From contig NZ_JAUCBZ010000015.1 of the NCBI RefSeq assembly GCF_034676545.1, positions 3,656,501 to 3,720,500 of the forward strand: 64,000 nucleotides of DNA. Reading direction: 5' to 3'. A program made the position numbers and the translations under genes. Positions 1-8,816 of this stretch are shown here, in pieces. Origin of the DNA: Pararhodobacter sp. (GTDB lineage Bacteria; Pseudomonadota; Alphaproteobacteria; Rhodobacterales; Rhodobacteraceae). The number at the start of each line of letters is the position of its first letter. Position 1 is the first letter of the stretch. A model generated the notes under the pieces. It worked only from the letters and a program-made list of their open reading frames with translations. It searched no databases and was not told where the DNA came from.

Positions 1-121
1 GGTCAAATTCCGCGTTTTCGGCCCGCGCCGCAGCGTCATGTCGCGGCTCGGCCTGTCGCTGGCACAGGACGCGCTTGCGGGTATAGAAGAGGCGGCGCTT
101 TGGGCGCGGCTGGGGATCTGA
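1..121 (+). CDS. 3' end of an unidentified gene (partial)
   Basis: An open frame runs in from the left edge and stops with TGA at 119-121, giving about 39 C-terminal residues that end in ALWARLGI. The composition (Ala/Leu/Arg rich, no rare codons) fits a real gene of this genome. The stop lies 4 bases before the next start, so it is probably the first visible gene of a compact plus-strand run with the zinc-ribbon protein and the antiporter. The fragment is too short and too unspecific for me to name a family. Confidence 0.55.
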   Translation, partial: VKFRVFGPRRSVMSRLGLSLAQDALAGIEEAALWARLGI

Positions 122-125
122 GCGG

Positions 126-323
126 ATGCTGTTACGAGCCATTGTTCTATTTTTGCTCTTCATCATCGTCATGGCGATGGTGCAAAAAGTCCTGCGCCCC
201 GGCAGTCGCAACATCCTGTCCGGCCCCAAGGCCTTGGACAAACTGCGTTGCCCAAAATGCAAGCGGGTGAACTTATCCAACAATCCGGCGCCCTGCGCGC
301 GGGCAGATTGCAGGTATCGTTGA
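126..323 (+). CDS. small membrane-anchored zinc-ribbon protein
   Basis: A 65-residue protein with one hydrophobic segment at residues about 3-20, a basic stretch, then a CPKC motif followed 11 residues later by a second Cys pair (C-x4-C). This looks like a small zinc ribbon facing the cytoplasm behind an N-terminal membrane anchor. Its TGA overlaps the ATG of the antiporter (TGATG), so the two are probably translationally coupled. I do not recognise a named family. The role is unknown; help in assembling or regulating the antiporter is only a guess from the overlap. Confidence 0.7.
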   Translation: MLLRAIVLFLLFIIVMAMVQKVLRPGSRNILSGPKALDKLRCPKCKRVNLSNNPAPCARADCRYR

Positions 324-1279
324 TGTTTTTCGACTTTGCAATGATCACCGTTGGTCTGGTTATCTTGGTGTTTGCCGGTGACGCGCTGGTCAAAGGGGCT
401 GTGAACCTCAGCCTGCGTCTGGGTGTCCCGGCGTTGATCGTCGGCCTGACGGTTGTTGCTTTTGGAACATCCGCGCCCGAGCTTCTGGTCTCGGTCGAGG
501 CCGTGTTGGGCAATGCCCCGGCACTTGCGCTGGGCAATATCGTCGGCTCGAACATTGCCAACATCCTGCTGGTTCTGGGTGTGCCGGCCCTGATCGCAGC
601 CGTGCCCGTGTCGCGCGATTTGATGCATGATTACATCATGATGATGGTCGCGACCTTCGGGTTTATCCTGCTCGCGTTCCTCGGGCCGTTTTCCTGGCCG
701 CATGGCGTGGCGCTGCTGCTCGGCCTCGCCTTCATGCTGTGGAACAGCTACGCAAGGGCCCGCAATCACCGCAACGATGTCGCGGCGTCGGTCGACGACG
801 GCGAGGTCGATCTTGAAGGCGCCGACCCTGGCATCTCAGGGACGAAAATCGCCTTGTATCTGGCGGGTGGCATCATCGGCCTGCCCATCGGCGCGAATTT
901 TCTGGTCGATGGCGCGGTGAATGTCGCCACCGCGCTGGGTGTCAGCGAGGCCGTCATCGGCCTGACGCTGGTGGCCGTGGGAACGTCGCTGCCCGAACTG
1001 GCGACCACGGTTGCGGCGGCGTTGCGCCGCGAGGCAGGCGTGGCCATGGGCAACGTGATTGGCTCCAACCTGTTCAACCTGCTGGCCATCATCGGTATCG
1101 CGTCGTTTATCGGTGACATCCCGGTGCCCGAAGAAATGCTGCTGCTGGACCTGTGGGTCATGGCCGGGTCCGGGGCATTGCTGGGGGTCTTTGTGTATAC
1201 CGGCCGCCGCATCAACAGACTGACTGGCATTGGCCTGATCGCGCTCTATGTGCTCTATGTGATCCAACTGTTCCACTGA
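323..1279 (+). CDS. calcium/sodium antiporter (YrbG/CaCA family)
   Basis: A 318-residue inner-membrane protein with about ten hydrophobic segments. It has the two inverted alpha-repeats of the Na+/Ca2+ exchanger superfamily: GTSAPELLVS with GNIVGSN in the first half, and GTSLPELATT with GNVIGSN in the second. The acidic residue in each PEL motif is the expected ion ligand. An upstream in-frame start at 248 would add 25 unrelated residues overlapping the previous gene, so I chose the ATG at 323 that overlaps the preceding stop. It is expected to exchange Ca2+ or another divalent cation for Na+ or H+; the substrate is inferred from family only. Confidence 0.92.
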   Translation: MFFDFAMITVGLVILVFAGDALVKGAVNLSLRLGVPALIVGLTVVAFGTSAPELLVSVEAVLGNAPALALGNIVGSNIANILLVLGVPALIAAVPVSRDLMHDYIMMMVATFGFILLAFLGPFSWPHGVALLLGLAFMLWNSYARARNHRNDVAASVDDGEVDLEGADPGISGTKIALYLAGGIIGLPIGANFLVDGAVNVATALGVSEAVIGLTLVAVGTSLPELATTVAAALRREAGVAMGNVIGSNLFNLLAIIGIASFIGDIPVPEEMLLLDLWVMAGSGALLGVFVYTGRRINRLTGIGLIALYVLYVIQLFH

Positions 1280-1286
1280 GGCGACG

Positions 1287-2069
1287 ATGACGGGCAAAGC
1301 ACTGATAACCGGAGCCGGGCGGCGGCTTGGCCGTGACATGGCGCTGTTTCTGGCCGCGCGCGGCTATGACGTCGCGCTGCATTACGCGAGCAGCAAACCC
1401 GAGGCCGACGAGATCGCCGGATTGGCGCGGGCGCTGGGCGTTCAGGCGGTGACGCTGCACGCGGATTTGCTGCACGAGGATCAAACCGCGGCGCTGATCC
1501 CGGCGGCGGCCAAGGCGCTGGGTGGGCCGCTGACGGTGCTGATCAACAACGCCTCGATCTTTGAGTATGACACGATCCACTCGGCGACGCGCGCAAGCTG
1601 GGACCGCCATATCGAATCCAACCTGCGCGCGCCGTTCACCCTGACGCAGGCCTTTGCGGCACAGGCCCCCAAGGGGCGGGTCGATGCGAACGCAGAACCC
1701 ATCGCCAGCGGGTTGATCGTGAACATGATTGACCAACGGGTCCGCAAGCTGACGCCGGAATTCATGACCTACACCATCGCCAAGATGGGCCTGTGGGCGA
1801 TGACCCAGACCACGGCGCAGGCGCTGGCTCCCGATATCCGGGTCAATGCCATCGGCCCCGGGCCTACCTTGCAGGGCAGCCGCCAGAGTGCGGAACATTT
1901 CAACCGCCAGCGCCGCCATACCGTGCTGGAGCGCGGCGCAAATCCGTCGGATATCACCGCAGCGCTTGGATATTTCCTCGATGCGCCGGCCGTGACGGGT
2001 CAATTGTTGTGTGTCGATGGCGGGCAGCATCTGGGATGGAGGACCCCCGACATCTTGGGGGTTGAGTGA
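1287..2069 (+). CDS. SDR oxidoreductase, pteridine reductase / FolM-like
   Basis: A 260-residue short-chain dehydrogenase. The cofactor motif is TGAGRRLG; an arginine in this loop is typical of NADPH-dependent pteridine reductases. The catalytic Tyr-Lys pair is in YTIAK. The residue that is Ser in classical SDRs is replaced by Asp in NMIDQR, matching the Asp of PTR1/FolM-type enzymes. The C-terminal VDGGQHL is standard for SDRs. It may reduce dihydromonapterin or dihydrofolate, supporting folate supply. It starts 8 bases after the antiporter stop and ends before a 300-bp intergenic region. Confidence 0.85.
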   Translation: MTGKALITGAGRRLGRDMALFLAARGYDVALHYASSKPEADEIAGLARALGVQAVTLHADLLHEDQTAALIPAAAKALGGPLTVLINNASIFEYDTIHSATRASWDRHIESNLRAPFTLTQAFAAQAPKGRVDANAEPIASGLIVNMIDQRVRKLTPEFMTYTIAKMGLWAMTQTTAQALAPDIRVNAIGPGPTLQGSRQSAEHFNRQRRHTVLERGANPSDITAALGYFLDAPAVTGQLLCVDGGQHLGWRTPDILGVE

Positions 2070-2132
2070 CCCGGCGGCAATTACACGCGACATGTTGTCC
2101 ACCGAACGCTCGGGTGTCACATTCGCGTTAGG

Positions 2133-2187
2133 AAATGCTTAATCTTTTCAGGAAGTTGTATGATGCCAAGAATTTTGTTAAGCATTT
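2133..2187. repeat. 10-bp inverted repeat in AT-rich intergenic DNA
   Basis: AAATGCTTAA at 2133-2142 is matched by its exact reverse complement TTAAGCATTT at 2178-2187, with 35 bases between. The segment is clearly more AT-rich than the surrounding sequence. There is no U-tract, so it is not an obvious terminator. It sits about 180-240 bases upstream of the chosen uvrC start and could be a regulator binding region or a replication-related AT-rich patch. Confidence 0.45.
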
Positions 2188-2270
2188 TCAACGATCTGCA
2201 AAATCGCCTATTTTTTGGGCAGATCGATGAACCCCGCTAGAAACAAGGGAAATCTCTGTCTCTCCATAGG

Positions 2271-2291
2271 CAATCCACAGACTTATCCACA
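2271..2291. promoter_or_regulatory. two DnaA-box-like sites upstream of uvrC
   Basis: TTATCCACA at 2283-2291 matches the consensus DnaA box exactly. CAATCCACA at 2271-2279 is a near match 12 bases earlier, so ATCCACAG is repeated in tandem. They lie about 80-100 bases before the uvrC ATG. DnaA acting as a transcription regulator is known for some genes, but a role here is inference from the motif alone. Confidence 0.4.
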
Positions 2292-2369
2292 GGTTCCGTG
2301 GAAAGCTTTGCCCTTGATCTTGTGCACGCTAGAGTGCAGCTCACACCAGAATCACCCGAAATACGTCTC

Positions 2370-4232
2370 ATGTCTGAACCTGCCGCACTCACAGGGCATG
2401 CCCTGATCGCTTCCTATGTCAAAACCCTCGACGGGTCGCCGGGCGTTTATCGGATGCTGGATGACGAAGCGCGTGTTCTCTACGTCGGCAAAGCCCGCAA
2501 TCTGAAAGCGCGGGTGTCGAATTACGCGCGCGCGACCGGCCACACCGCGCGGATTGCCCGGATGATTTCCGAAACCCGCGCAATGATGTTCCTGACCACA
2601 CGCTCCGAGACCGAAGCGCTGCTGCTGGAACAGAACCTGATCAAGCAGCTCAAGCCCGTCTACAACGTGCTGCTGCGCGATGACAAAAGTTTTCCCAATA
2701 TCCTGATTGCCAAAAATCATGCCTATCCACAGATCCGCAAGCATCGCGGCAAGCGCAGCACAAAAGGCAGTTATTTCGGACCCTTCGCCAGTTCGGGTGC
2801 GGTCAATCGCACGTTGAACCAGTTGCAGAAAGTGTTCCTTTTGCGATCTTGCACCGATACGATCTATGCCAACCGCACGCGGCCCTGTTTGCTCTATCAA
2901 ATCAAACGGTGTTGCGCGCCCTGCGTCGGCTTGGTCACGCCCGAGGAATACTCCGGGCTGGTATCAGACGCCGAACGGTTCCTGTCGGGCAAGACGACCC
3001 ATGTGCAAGCGGCGCTGGCCGAGCAGATGCAAGCCGCCTCGGACACGATGGAATTCGAGCGCGCCGCCGCGCTGCGCGACCGCATTCGCGCGCTGACCAC
3101 CGTGCAGCAACAGCAGGGCATCAACCCCAAGGGGGTCGAAGAAGCCGACGTGATCGCGCTGCATCTGGAAAAGGGTCTGGCCTGCGTTCAGGTGTTTTTC
3201 ATCCGCGCGCATCAAAGCTGGGGCAACCGCGATTTCTACCCGCGCACCGGTTCCGGGGCCGAGGAGGGCGAGATCCTCGAGGCGTTTCTGGCGCAGTTCT
3301 ACGATGACAAGCCGCCACCCCGGCAGATCCTGTTGTCGCATGAGGTCGAGAACGAGGATCTGGTGCGCGAGCTTTTGTCGGCACGCGCCGGGCGCAATGT
3401 CGATCTGCGCGTCCCTCAACGCGGCGAAAAGCTGGAACTGGTCGAAAACGCCACGCGCAATGCCCGCGAATCGCTGGGGCGCAAGATGTCCGAGAGCGCC
3501 GCGCAGTCGCGCCTGTTGTCCGGCATGGCCGAGGCCTTTGGCCTTGACGAGGCGCCAAAGCGGGTTGAGGTTTACGACAACAGCCACATTCAGGGTGCCC
3601 ACGCCATTGGCGCGATGATCGTCGCCGGACCCGAGGGTTTCCTCAAGAATCAGTACCGCAAATTCACCATCAAGACAGACGCGGGGGCGCAGGGCGATGA
3701 CTTTGGCATGATGCGCGAGGTCATCACCCGGCGGTTCGAAAGACTGCTGCGCGACGACCCCACGCGCGAGACCGAGGCCTGGCCGGACCTGCTGCTGATC
3801 GACGGCGGGGTTGGACAGGTCTCCAGTGTGGCCGAGGCGCTGGCGGCGTTGGGCATCGACGATGTACCGTTCATCGGTGTTGCCAAAGGCGTCGATCGTG
3901 ATCTGGGCCGCGAGGAATTTCATCGCACCGGACAGCCCCCCTTTGCGCTGCGCCATAATGACCCGGTTCTGTATTTCATCCAACGGCTGCGCGACGAGGC
4001 GCACCGCTTTGCCATCGGCACCCACCGCGCCGCCCGCGCCAAGGCCAGCACCCGCACGCCACTGGATGAAATCCCCGGCGTCGGGGCCTCGCGCAAACGG
4101 GCCTTGCTGGCACATTTCGGCTCGGCCAAGGCGGTGACGCGGGCCGGATTGGCGGATCTGACGGCGGTGGCCGGTATTTCCGAGGCGATGGCCCGCACGA
4201 TCTACGATTTCTTCAATGCCGGCGAAGGCTGA
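2370..4232 (+). CDS. uvrC: excinuclease ABC subunit C
   Basis: The UvrC endonuclease, which makes both cuts around bulky DNA lesions in nucleotide excision repair with UvrA and UvrB. The 620-residue protein has an N-terminal GIY-YIG domain (GVYRMLDD, LYVGKARNLK), a UvrB-interacting UVR segment (FERAAALRDRI), the RNase H-like C-terminal nuclease domain (VYDNSHIQG, LLIDGGVGQ) and terminal helix-hairpin-helix motifs (EIPGVGASRK). An in-frame start at 2298 would add 24 residues with no family character, so ATG 2370 was chosen. Length fits the family. Full length and intact. Confidence 0.96.
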   Translation: MSEPAALTGHALIASYVKTLDGSPGVYRMLDDEARVLYVGKARNLKARVSNYARATGHTARIARMISETRAMMFLTTRSETEALLLEQNLIKQLKPVYNVLLRDDKSFPNILIAKNHAYPQIRKHRGKRSTKGSYFGPFASSGAVNRTLNQLQKVFLLRSCTDTIYANRTRPCLLYQIKRCCAPCVGLVTPEEYSGLVSDAERFLSGKTTHVQAALAEQMQAASDTMEFERAAALRDRIRALTTVQQQQGINPKGVEEADVIALHLEKGLACVQVFFIRAHQSWGNRDFYPRTGSGAEEGEILEAFLAQFYDDKPPPRQILLSHEVENEDLVRELLSARAGRNVDLRVPQRGEKLELVENATRNARESLGRKMSESAAQSRLLSGMAEAFGLDEAPKRVEVYDNSHIQGAHAIGAMIVAGPEGFLKNQYRKFTIKTDAGAQGDDFGMMREVITRRFERLLRDDPTRETEAWPDLLLIDGGVGQVSSVAEALAALGIDDVPFIGVAKGVDRDLGREEFHRTGQPPFALRHNDPVLYFIQRLRDEAHRFAIGTHRAARAKASTRTPLDEIPGVGASRKRALLAHFGSAKAVTRAGLADLTAVAGISEAMARTIYDFFNAGEG

Positions 4233-4340
4233 TCCCCACGCCGCCCCACCCACCGCGACGGAAACCCGGCGCCGCCGCGTAAGACCTCTGACGGGCTTTG
4301 CCCCCTTCCACCGATACTCTTTTGGGATTAGATAGACACC

Positions 4341-5009
4341 ATGCGGTGGAATATACCAAACACGTTAACTTTCATTCGCCTCCTCGCGGCCCCCGGGGTG
4401 GCCGTGATGTTTTTGTATTTCGCCCGGCCTTGGGCTGACTGGTTTGCCCTGGTGTTGTTCCTCAGCGCCGCCGTCACCGATTTCTTCGACGGCTACCTCG
4501 CCCGGCTGTGGCGGCAGGAAAGCCGGGTTGGCGCGATGCTGGACCCGATCGCCGACAAGGCGATGGTGGTCATCGCGCTGCTGGTCATCACCGGGTTTTC
4601 CGGCATGGACCCGTGGCTGATCATTCCCGCCACGGTGATCTTGTTCCGCGAGGTGTTCGTGTCGGGGCTGCGTGAATTTCTGGGAAGCAAATCAAGCCTC
4701 TTGGCGGTGACCAAGCTGGCGAAATGGAAAACCACCGCGCAGATGGTGGCGATCTCGGTGCTTTTTGCGGCGATGGGGCTGGAATATGTGCGCGAACAGG
4801 CGCTGGCCCGGAATCATTCGCTCATGCGGGAGATGTCGAACGCCGGACTTGATGCGGATTTCAACGTGCTCTCCCTGGCCACGTTTGGCGGGGAAACCGT
4901 CTGGCTGTTTGGCCTTGCGCTGATCTGGGTTGCGGCGGCTTTGACAGCGATCACCGGCTGGGACTATCTGAAAAAGGCCATGCCCTATCTCAAGGACGTT
5001 GCGGAATGA
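4341..5009 (+). CDS. pgsA: CDP-diacylglycerol-glycerol-3-phosphate 3-phosphatidyltransferase
   Basis: A 222-residue integral membrane enzyme that joins CDP-diacylglycerol to glycerol-3-phosphate, the committed step towards phosphatidylglycerol. The CDP-alcohol phosphatidyltransferase signature is complete: DGYLAR followed by GAMLDPIADK, giving the D-G-x2-A-R-x8-G-x3-D-x3-D pattern. Several hydrophobic helices follow. Its stop overlaps the moaD ATG (ATGA at 5006-5009), so pgsA, moaD and moaE probably form one transcript, and uvrC 108 bases upstream may belong too. Confidence 0.95.
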   Translation: MRWNIPNTLTFIRLLAAPGVAVMFLYFARPWADWFALVLFLSAAVTDFFDGYLARLWRQESRVGAMLDPIADKAMVVIALLVITGFSGMDPWLIIPATVILFREVFVSGLREFLGSKSSLLAVTKLAKWKTTAQMVAISVLFAAMGLEYVREQALARNHSLMREMSNAGLDADFNVLSLATFGGETVWLFGLALIWVAAALTAITGWDYLKKAMPYLKDVAE

Positions 5010-5257
5010 CTGTTACGGTTCTCTATTTTGCCTGGCTGCGCGAACGCATCGGCGTCCCGCGTGAAGCCGTCGACACCACCGCCGCGACCGTCGCGGATCT
5101 GGTTGCCGAATTGCGCAGCCGCGAGGAACGCTATGCGCTGGCGTTCTCTGACCTCGCCTCGGTTCGCGTGGCCCTGGATCAGGAATTATCCGCGTTCGAC
5201 TCGCCCCTGGCAGGCGTGCGTGAGGTGGCGTTCTTCCCCCCCATGACCGGCGGCTGA
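5006..5257 (+). CDS. moaD: molybdopterin synthase sulfur-carrier subunit
   Basis: An 83-residue ubiquitin-fold protein ending in the obligatory Gly-Gly (PPMTGG). The C-terminal glycine becomes a thiocarboxylate that MoaE uses to make molybdopterin from cyclic pyranopterin monophosphate. The start ATG overlaps the pgsA stop and the stop is 3 bases before moaE, as expected for a stoichiometric synthase pair. Length and terminus are typical for the family. Confidence 0.93.
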   Translation: MTVTVLYFAWLRERIGVPREAVDTTAATVADLVAELRSREERYALAFSDLASVRVALDQELSAFDSPLAGVREVAFFPPMTGG

Positions 5258-5260
5258 GAC

Positions 5261-5701
5261 ATGGCGATCCGTGTGCAGGCCGAGGCGTTTGACTATGGCG
5301 CAGAGTGTTCCGGGTTCGCCGCACAATCCGACGGCGCGGGTGCAATCGTCACCTTTGGCGGGATCGTGCGCGACAATGAGGGCACGCTTCTGGGCATGGA
5401 GATCGAGCACTACCCCGGCATGACCGAACGCGCGCTGGCCGACATCGAGGCACAGGCGCGCGCCCGCTGGTCCTTGTCCGAGGCGCTGATCATCCATCGC
5501 TTCGGCCCGCTGGCGCCGGGCGAGATGATCATGATGGTCGCCACCGCCGCACGCCACCGCGCAGACGCCTTTGCCGCCGCGGAATTCCTGATGGACTATC
5601 TGAAATCGCGCGCGCCCTTCTGGAAGAAAGAACGCTCGGCACAGGGCACCGCCTGGGTTGCCGCGCGAGACGAGGACGAGGACGCGCTCAAACGCTGGTG
5701 A
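5261..5701 (+). CDS. moaE: molybdopterin synthase catalytic subunit
   Basis: A 146-residue catalytic partner of MoaD in molybdenum cofactor synthesis. Family features include GAIVTFGGIVRD near residues 25-37, EHYPGMTE, the IIHRFGPLAPGE strand-loop and a C-terminal lysine pair in FWKKE, where the catalytic lysine is expected. It follows moaD after 3 bases. Its stop directly abuts the stop of the convergent gene at 5702. Confidence 0.95.
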   Translation: MAIRVQAEAFDYGAECSGFAAQSDGAGAIVTFGGIVRDNEGTLLGMEIEHYPGMTERALADIEAQARARWSLSEALIIHRFGPLAPGEMIMMVATAARHRADAFAAAEFLMDYLKSRAPFWKKERSAQGTAWVAARDEDEDALKRW

Positions 5702-6344
5702 TCACTTTTCGACCGATGGGGCAAGTCCGCTGGGTGCATCCTCGAAAACCACCGGCAACGTGAACTCTGCCCGTTGCCCGCTTTCGCGGTCGGTCACCGA
5801 TGTGCGCAACGTAAATGCGCCAACCGCCCCGGTCACGCGGTAGGTCAGATGGAAATATCCGTCTACCGGCTCTCGATACGATTCCAGTTGGATGTCGCCC
5901 ATCGGAATCAGCTCGGGGGTCATTTGCCGTCCATCCGGTGAATCCAGCGTGAAAGCCACGTCAAAGCGCATCTGGTTGACGCCACTCGGCTGCGGGGTCA
6001 GCGAGAAGCCGTAGACCTCGACATAGGCGTAAACCGGGTCACCGATGCGATACACATTGCTCGCGCGGGGTTCGAAGATGCCAAACCCGGTTGCCGGACT
6101 GGCGATAAGCTGGGCGTTGGTAACGCCAAATCCGCTCAGATCCGTGACCGCGCGCATGAAATCGCGCGCCGCGTCAACCGCCTCGCGGGTCTGGCCTTGC
6201 GCGATCAGCAATTCGATGGCGCTGGCCGCCTCGGTCAGGGGCCCGGCCAGACGCGGGGCTGGGGGCACAAAGACCGCCCAGCAAGAATGGCAGCGCAACC
6301 AAGGTGGGTCGCGCAATCGCCCGTGCAACAGATCCAATGATCAT
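5702..6344 (-). pseudogene. secreted protein gene split by a one-base frameshift
   Basis: From 6344 (or an in-frame ATG at 6365) a typical signal sequence is read (MIIGSVARAI, then LVALPFLLGGLCA), but this frame soon becomes non-coding. A second frame carries about 190 residues of convincing protein (EAASAIELLIAQGQ, DPVYAYVEVYGFSL, GYFHLTYRVTGA) to the stop at 5702 and has no sensible start. Removing one C from the five-C run at 6261-6265 joins the two into one exported protein of about 210 residues. I do not recognise the family. The break is either a real frameshift or a homopolymer sequencing error. Confidence 0.6.
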
Positions 6345-6427
6345 CCGAAACGCCCCAATCGTCATGCGATACAGGGCACTTTGCCCGCCCGCTGGCGCCA
6401 GAGCAAGGTCTGCTCGCAGAGTTGTGT

Positions 6428-6751
6428 TTACGTTTCCCGCGCCGTGAGCAACGACTGCAGATACTCATTCTGGTGGCGCGCCTCGCGCAGCCCATCCATC
6501 GCGGCGCGCAACTCGGCCTGCAGTTGCGCGGTTTGCCGTTCCGTTTCTTCCTCGAGCTGCTGAATATAGCTGATGGCCTGATCGCGCGTTTCTTCGGCTT
6601 CATGCAGGGCCTGCGCCATGCGCTCCAATTCGCCAAGATCGGCTTGCGTCACACGCGTGAAACGATGCACCAGCCAGTTCACGAACCACCCCAGAGCAAA
6701 GGCCGTGGTCAACACGATCACAGTGACAACGACAAATTCAGTGCGGTTCAT
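6428..6751 (-). CDS. membrane-anchored coiled-coil protein
   Basis: A 107-residue protein with one N-terminal transmembrane segment (residues about 6-27, VVVTVIVLTTAFALGWFV) followed by a long amphipathic helix rich in Glu, Gln, Arg and Ala (residues about 36-105) that should form a coiled coil. The layout resembles small YhcB-like inner-membrane proteins but I would not equate them. It lies between the OmpA-type protein and the frameshifted secreted protein, all on the minus strand, so it may belong to an envelope gene set. Function unknown. Confidence 0.75.
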   Translation of the reverse strand: MNRTEFVVVTVIVLTTAFALGWFVNWLVHRFTRVTQADLGELERMAQALHEAEETRDQAISYIQQLEEETERQTAQLQAELRAAMDGLREARHQNEYLQSLLTARET

Positions 6752-6799
6752 AGGGGTCTCCGGTTCGTGCGTGACTTGGTTCTTTGGGGCCGCATCGTC

Positions 6800-8755
6800 T
6801 TAGTTGTTCGTCGCGTCGGGCGCTGGCCCGGCCAGACTTGCGGGGCGTACCCGTGGCCGTATGGTCGAGTCGGTCGGGGTTTGAATGTCAAACACCAGCT
6901 CCAGCTCCAACGCGGGGTCCAGCGGTTCCGGATCGGGCTCGGGCCGGATCAAGGTGAATTCGATCCGCCGGTTGGCCTCGCGGCCCGCTTCGGTGGCGTT
7001 ATCGGCAATCGGGTTTGCCGCGCCATAGCCCTGCGCCACCATCGACGACACCAGCACACGCCGCGTCAACAGTGCGTTGATCACCGCCGACGCGCGGGCC
7101 TGGCTCAGACCCAGATTGCTCTCGTCGCGGCCTTGGCTGTCGGTGTAGCCGGCAACCTCGAACGGCAATTCACCGCATTCGCGCAACACATCGGCGATAT
7201 CGTCCAGCACGCGGCCCGTTGCCGTGTTGATTGCAACCGAGCCGGGATCAAAGGTGATCTTGGTTTCGGCCAAAATCGCATGAATGCGCGCCTCGCAATT
7301 GTCCGGGGTCGGGGCCTGTGCGACCGGATCATAGGCCTCGTCATAGGCCACATTGACCGAGAATTCCGCGTCAGCGCCCAACCCTTGCACAATGGCCTGC
7401 GTCACCTGTGACGAAACATCCGGGTTGCCGGACACACCGTCGATTTCAATCCGGTCCTCCAGCACCAGTGCCGATCCGTGATGGGTTTCCGCAAGGGCAT
7501 CGAGGGCGGTCAGGACGCGCATCGACCAGCCTTGTGGCAGATCTCCGTCAACCCGCGCCGCCATTGTCACCGCTTGCGCGCCAAAGCGCGCGCGGGCAAA
7601 GGCCTGGACGGCGGCGCGAATTCTTGTGTCGGGCAATCGTCCGGCAAGCGTCAAGCGCCCGTCTTCGGTGAGGGTCATCAGCATTTCGGGCCGCCCCTCA
7701 TCGACATTTTGCGCCGCTTCGGGTGGATCAAGCCGCCGCGCCGCCAGCGAGAATGCGGGCGGCAACTGGGTTTCCAGCGCGCCCACGGCCCGGTCAAACG
7801 CGGCACTGGCCACGGTATGCGGCACGTTCAGCACAACCTCGCCGTCCGAGATCGTCAGACTTCCGGCTTGCAGGTCGGACAGCGCCGCAATCGACGCCGC
7901 CGCGGCCTCGCCCCAGCGCGGCGAGGGTGCCCCCAGCGCCAAGGGGCAGGTCACTCGCTGGGCGACGCCCGCAGCCGTCAGCGCAGCGCGAATGCGGGTC
8001 TGGGCGGCCTCGGTATCGGCCGAGCATGCCCGGACGCGCATGACTCCCTGTTCGGTATCGACCCGCAGCAGAAACGGCGCGGCGACCGGACGCGGCGCGG
8101 TCAATTGCAAGCTCAGCACCTGCCCACTTGGCGCGATCTCGCGCAGTTGCGTTTCCAGACGTGTGCGCGCTTCGGGGCTTGGCACAAGGGCTTCAACCTC
8201 GATCCGCCCCGCCGTCACCGAAATCCGCCCCACGTCCAACAAGGCCACCGCCTGCACGGCAAAATCCACCGCGGCGACCCAGCCTCCCGGCACCGCATGA
8301 TCCGCAGTCTGCAACATGTCCGCGATATCCGCGTCCCGGACACTGTCTTGCAAGCGCTCAAGGATCGGGTCGCCATCGGTCGTCAACGGCACCAATCCGA
8401 TCACCGACAGGTTCTGTCGGTCGCGCATCAACTCAATCCGGAACACCGGGGCGACGACGGCGGTGCGCACCGTCACCTCGATCTCGTCAGAGACGCGCGA
8501 CGTGTCGATCACCGTGCCCGCGACCCGGAGCGCCCGGATACGCAGCGATTCGGTGGCGGCGGTGCCCGTCAGCTTGACCCCCAGCCCGTCCGGCGTCACC
8601 TCGACCCAATCCAACCCGGCCGTCTGGAACGCCGCGTTCAGCGATGACATCGTGCGCCGTTCAATCACGCTCACCAGCACCAGTGCCGTGACCAGCGCCA
8701 AGAGAAGAGCCAGCACGAAAGCCGCGATAGAGACAAGCTGAGGTTTATTGGTCAT
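6800..8755 (-). CDS. OmpA-family envelope protein with long periplasmic region
   Basis: A 651-residue protein. Residues about 6-28 form an N-terminal membrane anchor or uncleaved signal (VSIAAFVLALLLALVTALVLV). The middle about 470 residues are periplasmic and contain recurring beta-alpha segments that look BON-like. The C-terminal 130 residues are an OmpA/MotB-type peptidoglycan-binding domain (ITFDPGSVAI, VAGYTDSQGRDESNLGLS, RRIEFTLI). The ATG at 8755 was preferred to an upstream in-frame start at 8800 because the membrane segment then begins at the normal distance. Role inferred: tethering inner membrane to cell wall. Confidence 0.88.
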   Translation of the reverse strand: MTNKPQLVSIAAFVLALLLALVTALVLVSVIERRTMSSLNAAFQTAGLDWVEVTPDGLGVKLTGTAATESLRIRALRVAGTVIDTSRVSDEIEVTVRTAVVAPVFRIELMRDRQNLSVIGLVPLTTDGDPILERLQDSVRDADIADMLQTADHAVPGGWVAAVDFAVQAVALLDVGRISVTAGRIEVEALVPSPEARTRLETQLREIAPSGQVLSLQLTAPRPVAAPFLLRVDTEQGVMRVRACSADTEAAQTRIRAALTAAGVAQRVTCPLALGAPSPRWGEAAAASIAALSDLQAGSLTISDGEVVLNVPHTVASAAFDRAVGALETQLPPAFSLAARRLDPPEAAQNVDEGRPEMLMTLTEDGRLTLAGRLPDTRIRAAVQAFARARFGAQAVTMAARVDGDLPQGWSMRVLTALDALAETHHGSALVLEDRIEIDGVSGNPDVSSQVTQAIVQGLGADAEFSVNVAYDEAYDPVAQAPTPDNCEARIHAILAETKITFDPGSVAINTATGRVLDDIADVLRECGELPFEVAGYTDSQGRDESNLGLSQARASAVINALLTRRVLVSSMVAQGYGAANPIADNATEAGREANRRIEFTLIRPEPDPEPLDPALELELVFDIQTPTDSTIRPRVRPASLAGPAPDATNN

Positions 8756-8816
8756 ATTCGATCCAAGGCGATTGCCGTTGCGCCCATGACCTAGACCCAT
8801 GCGCGAAGCGATGCAA

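Noticed and set aside
766..2120. Long antisense frames opposite the antiporter and SDR genes
   Set aside because: Typical shadow frames of high-GC coding DNA; Arg/Gln/His-rich with no recognisable domain.
2069..2370. Chromosome replication origin
   Set aside because: Two DnaA boxes and an AT-rich stretch are suggestive, but there is no cluster of boxes and no dnaA, parAB, hemE or gidA nearby, which usually mark alphaproteobacterial origins.
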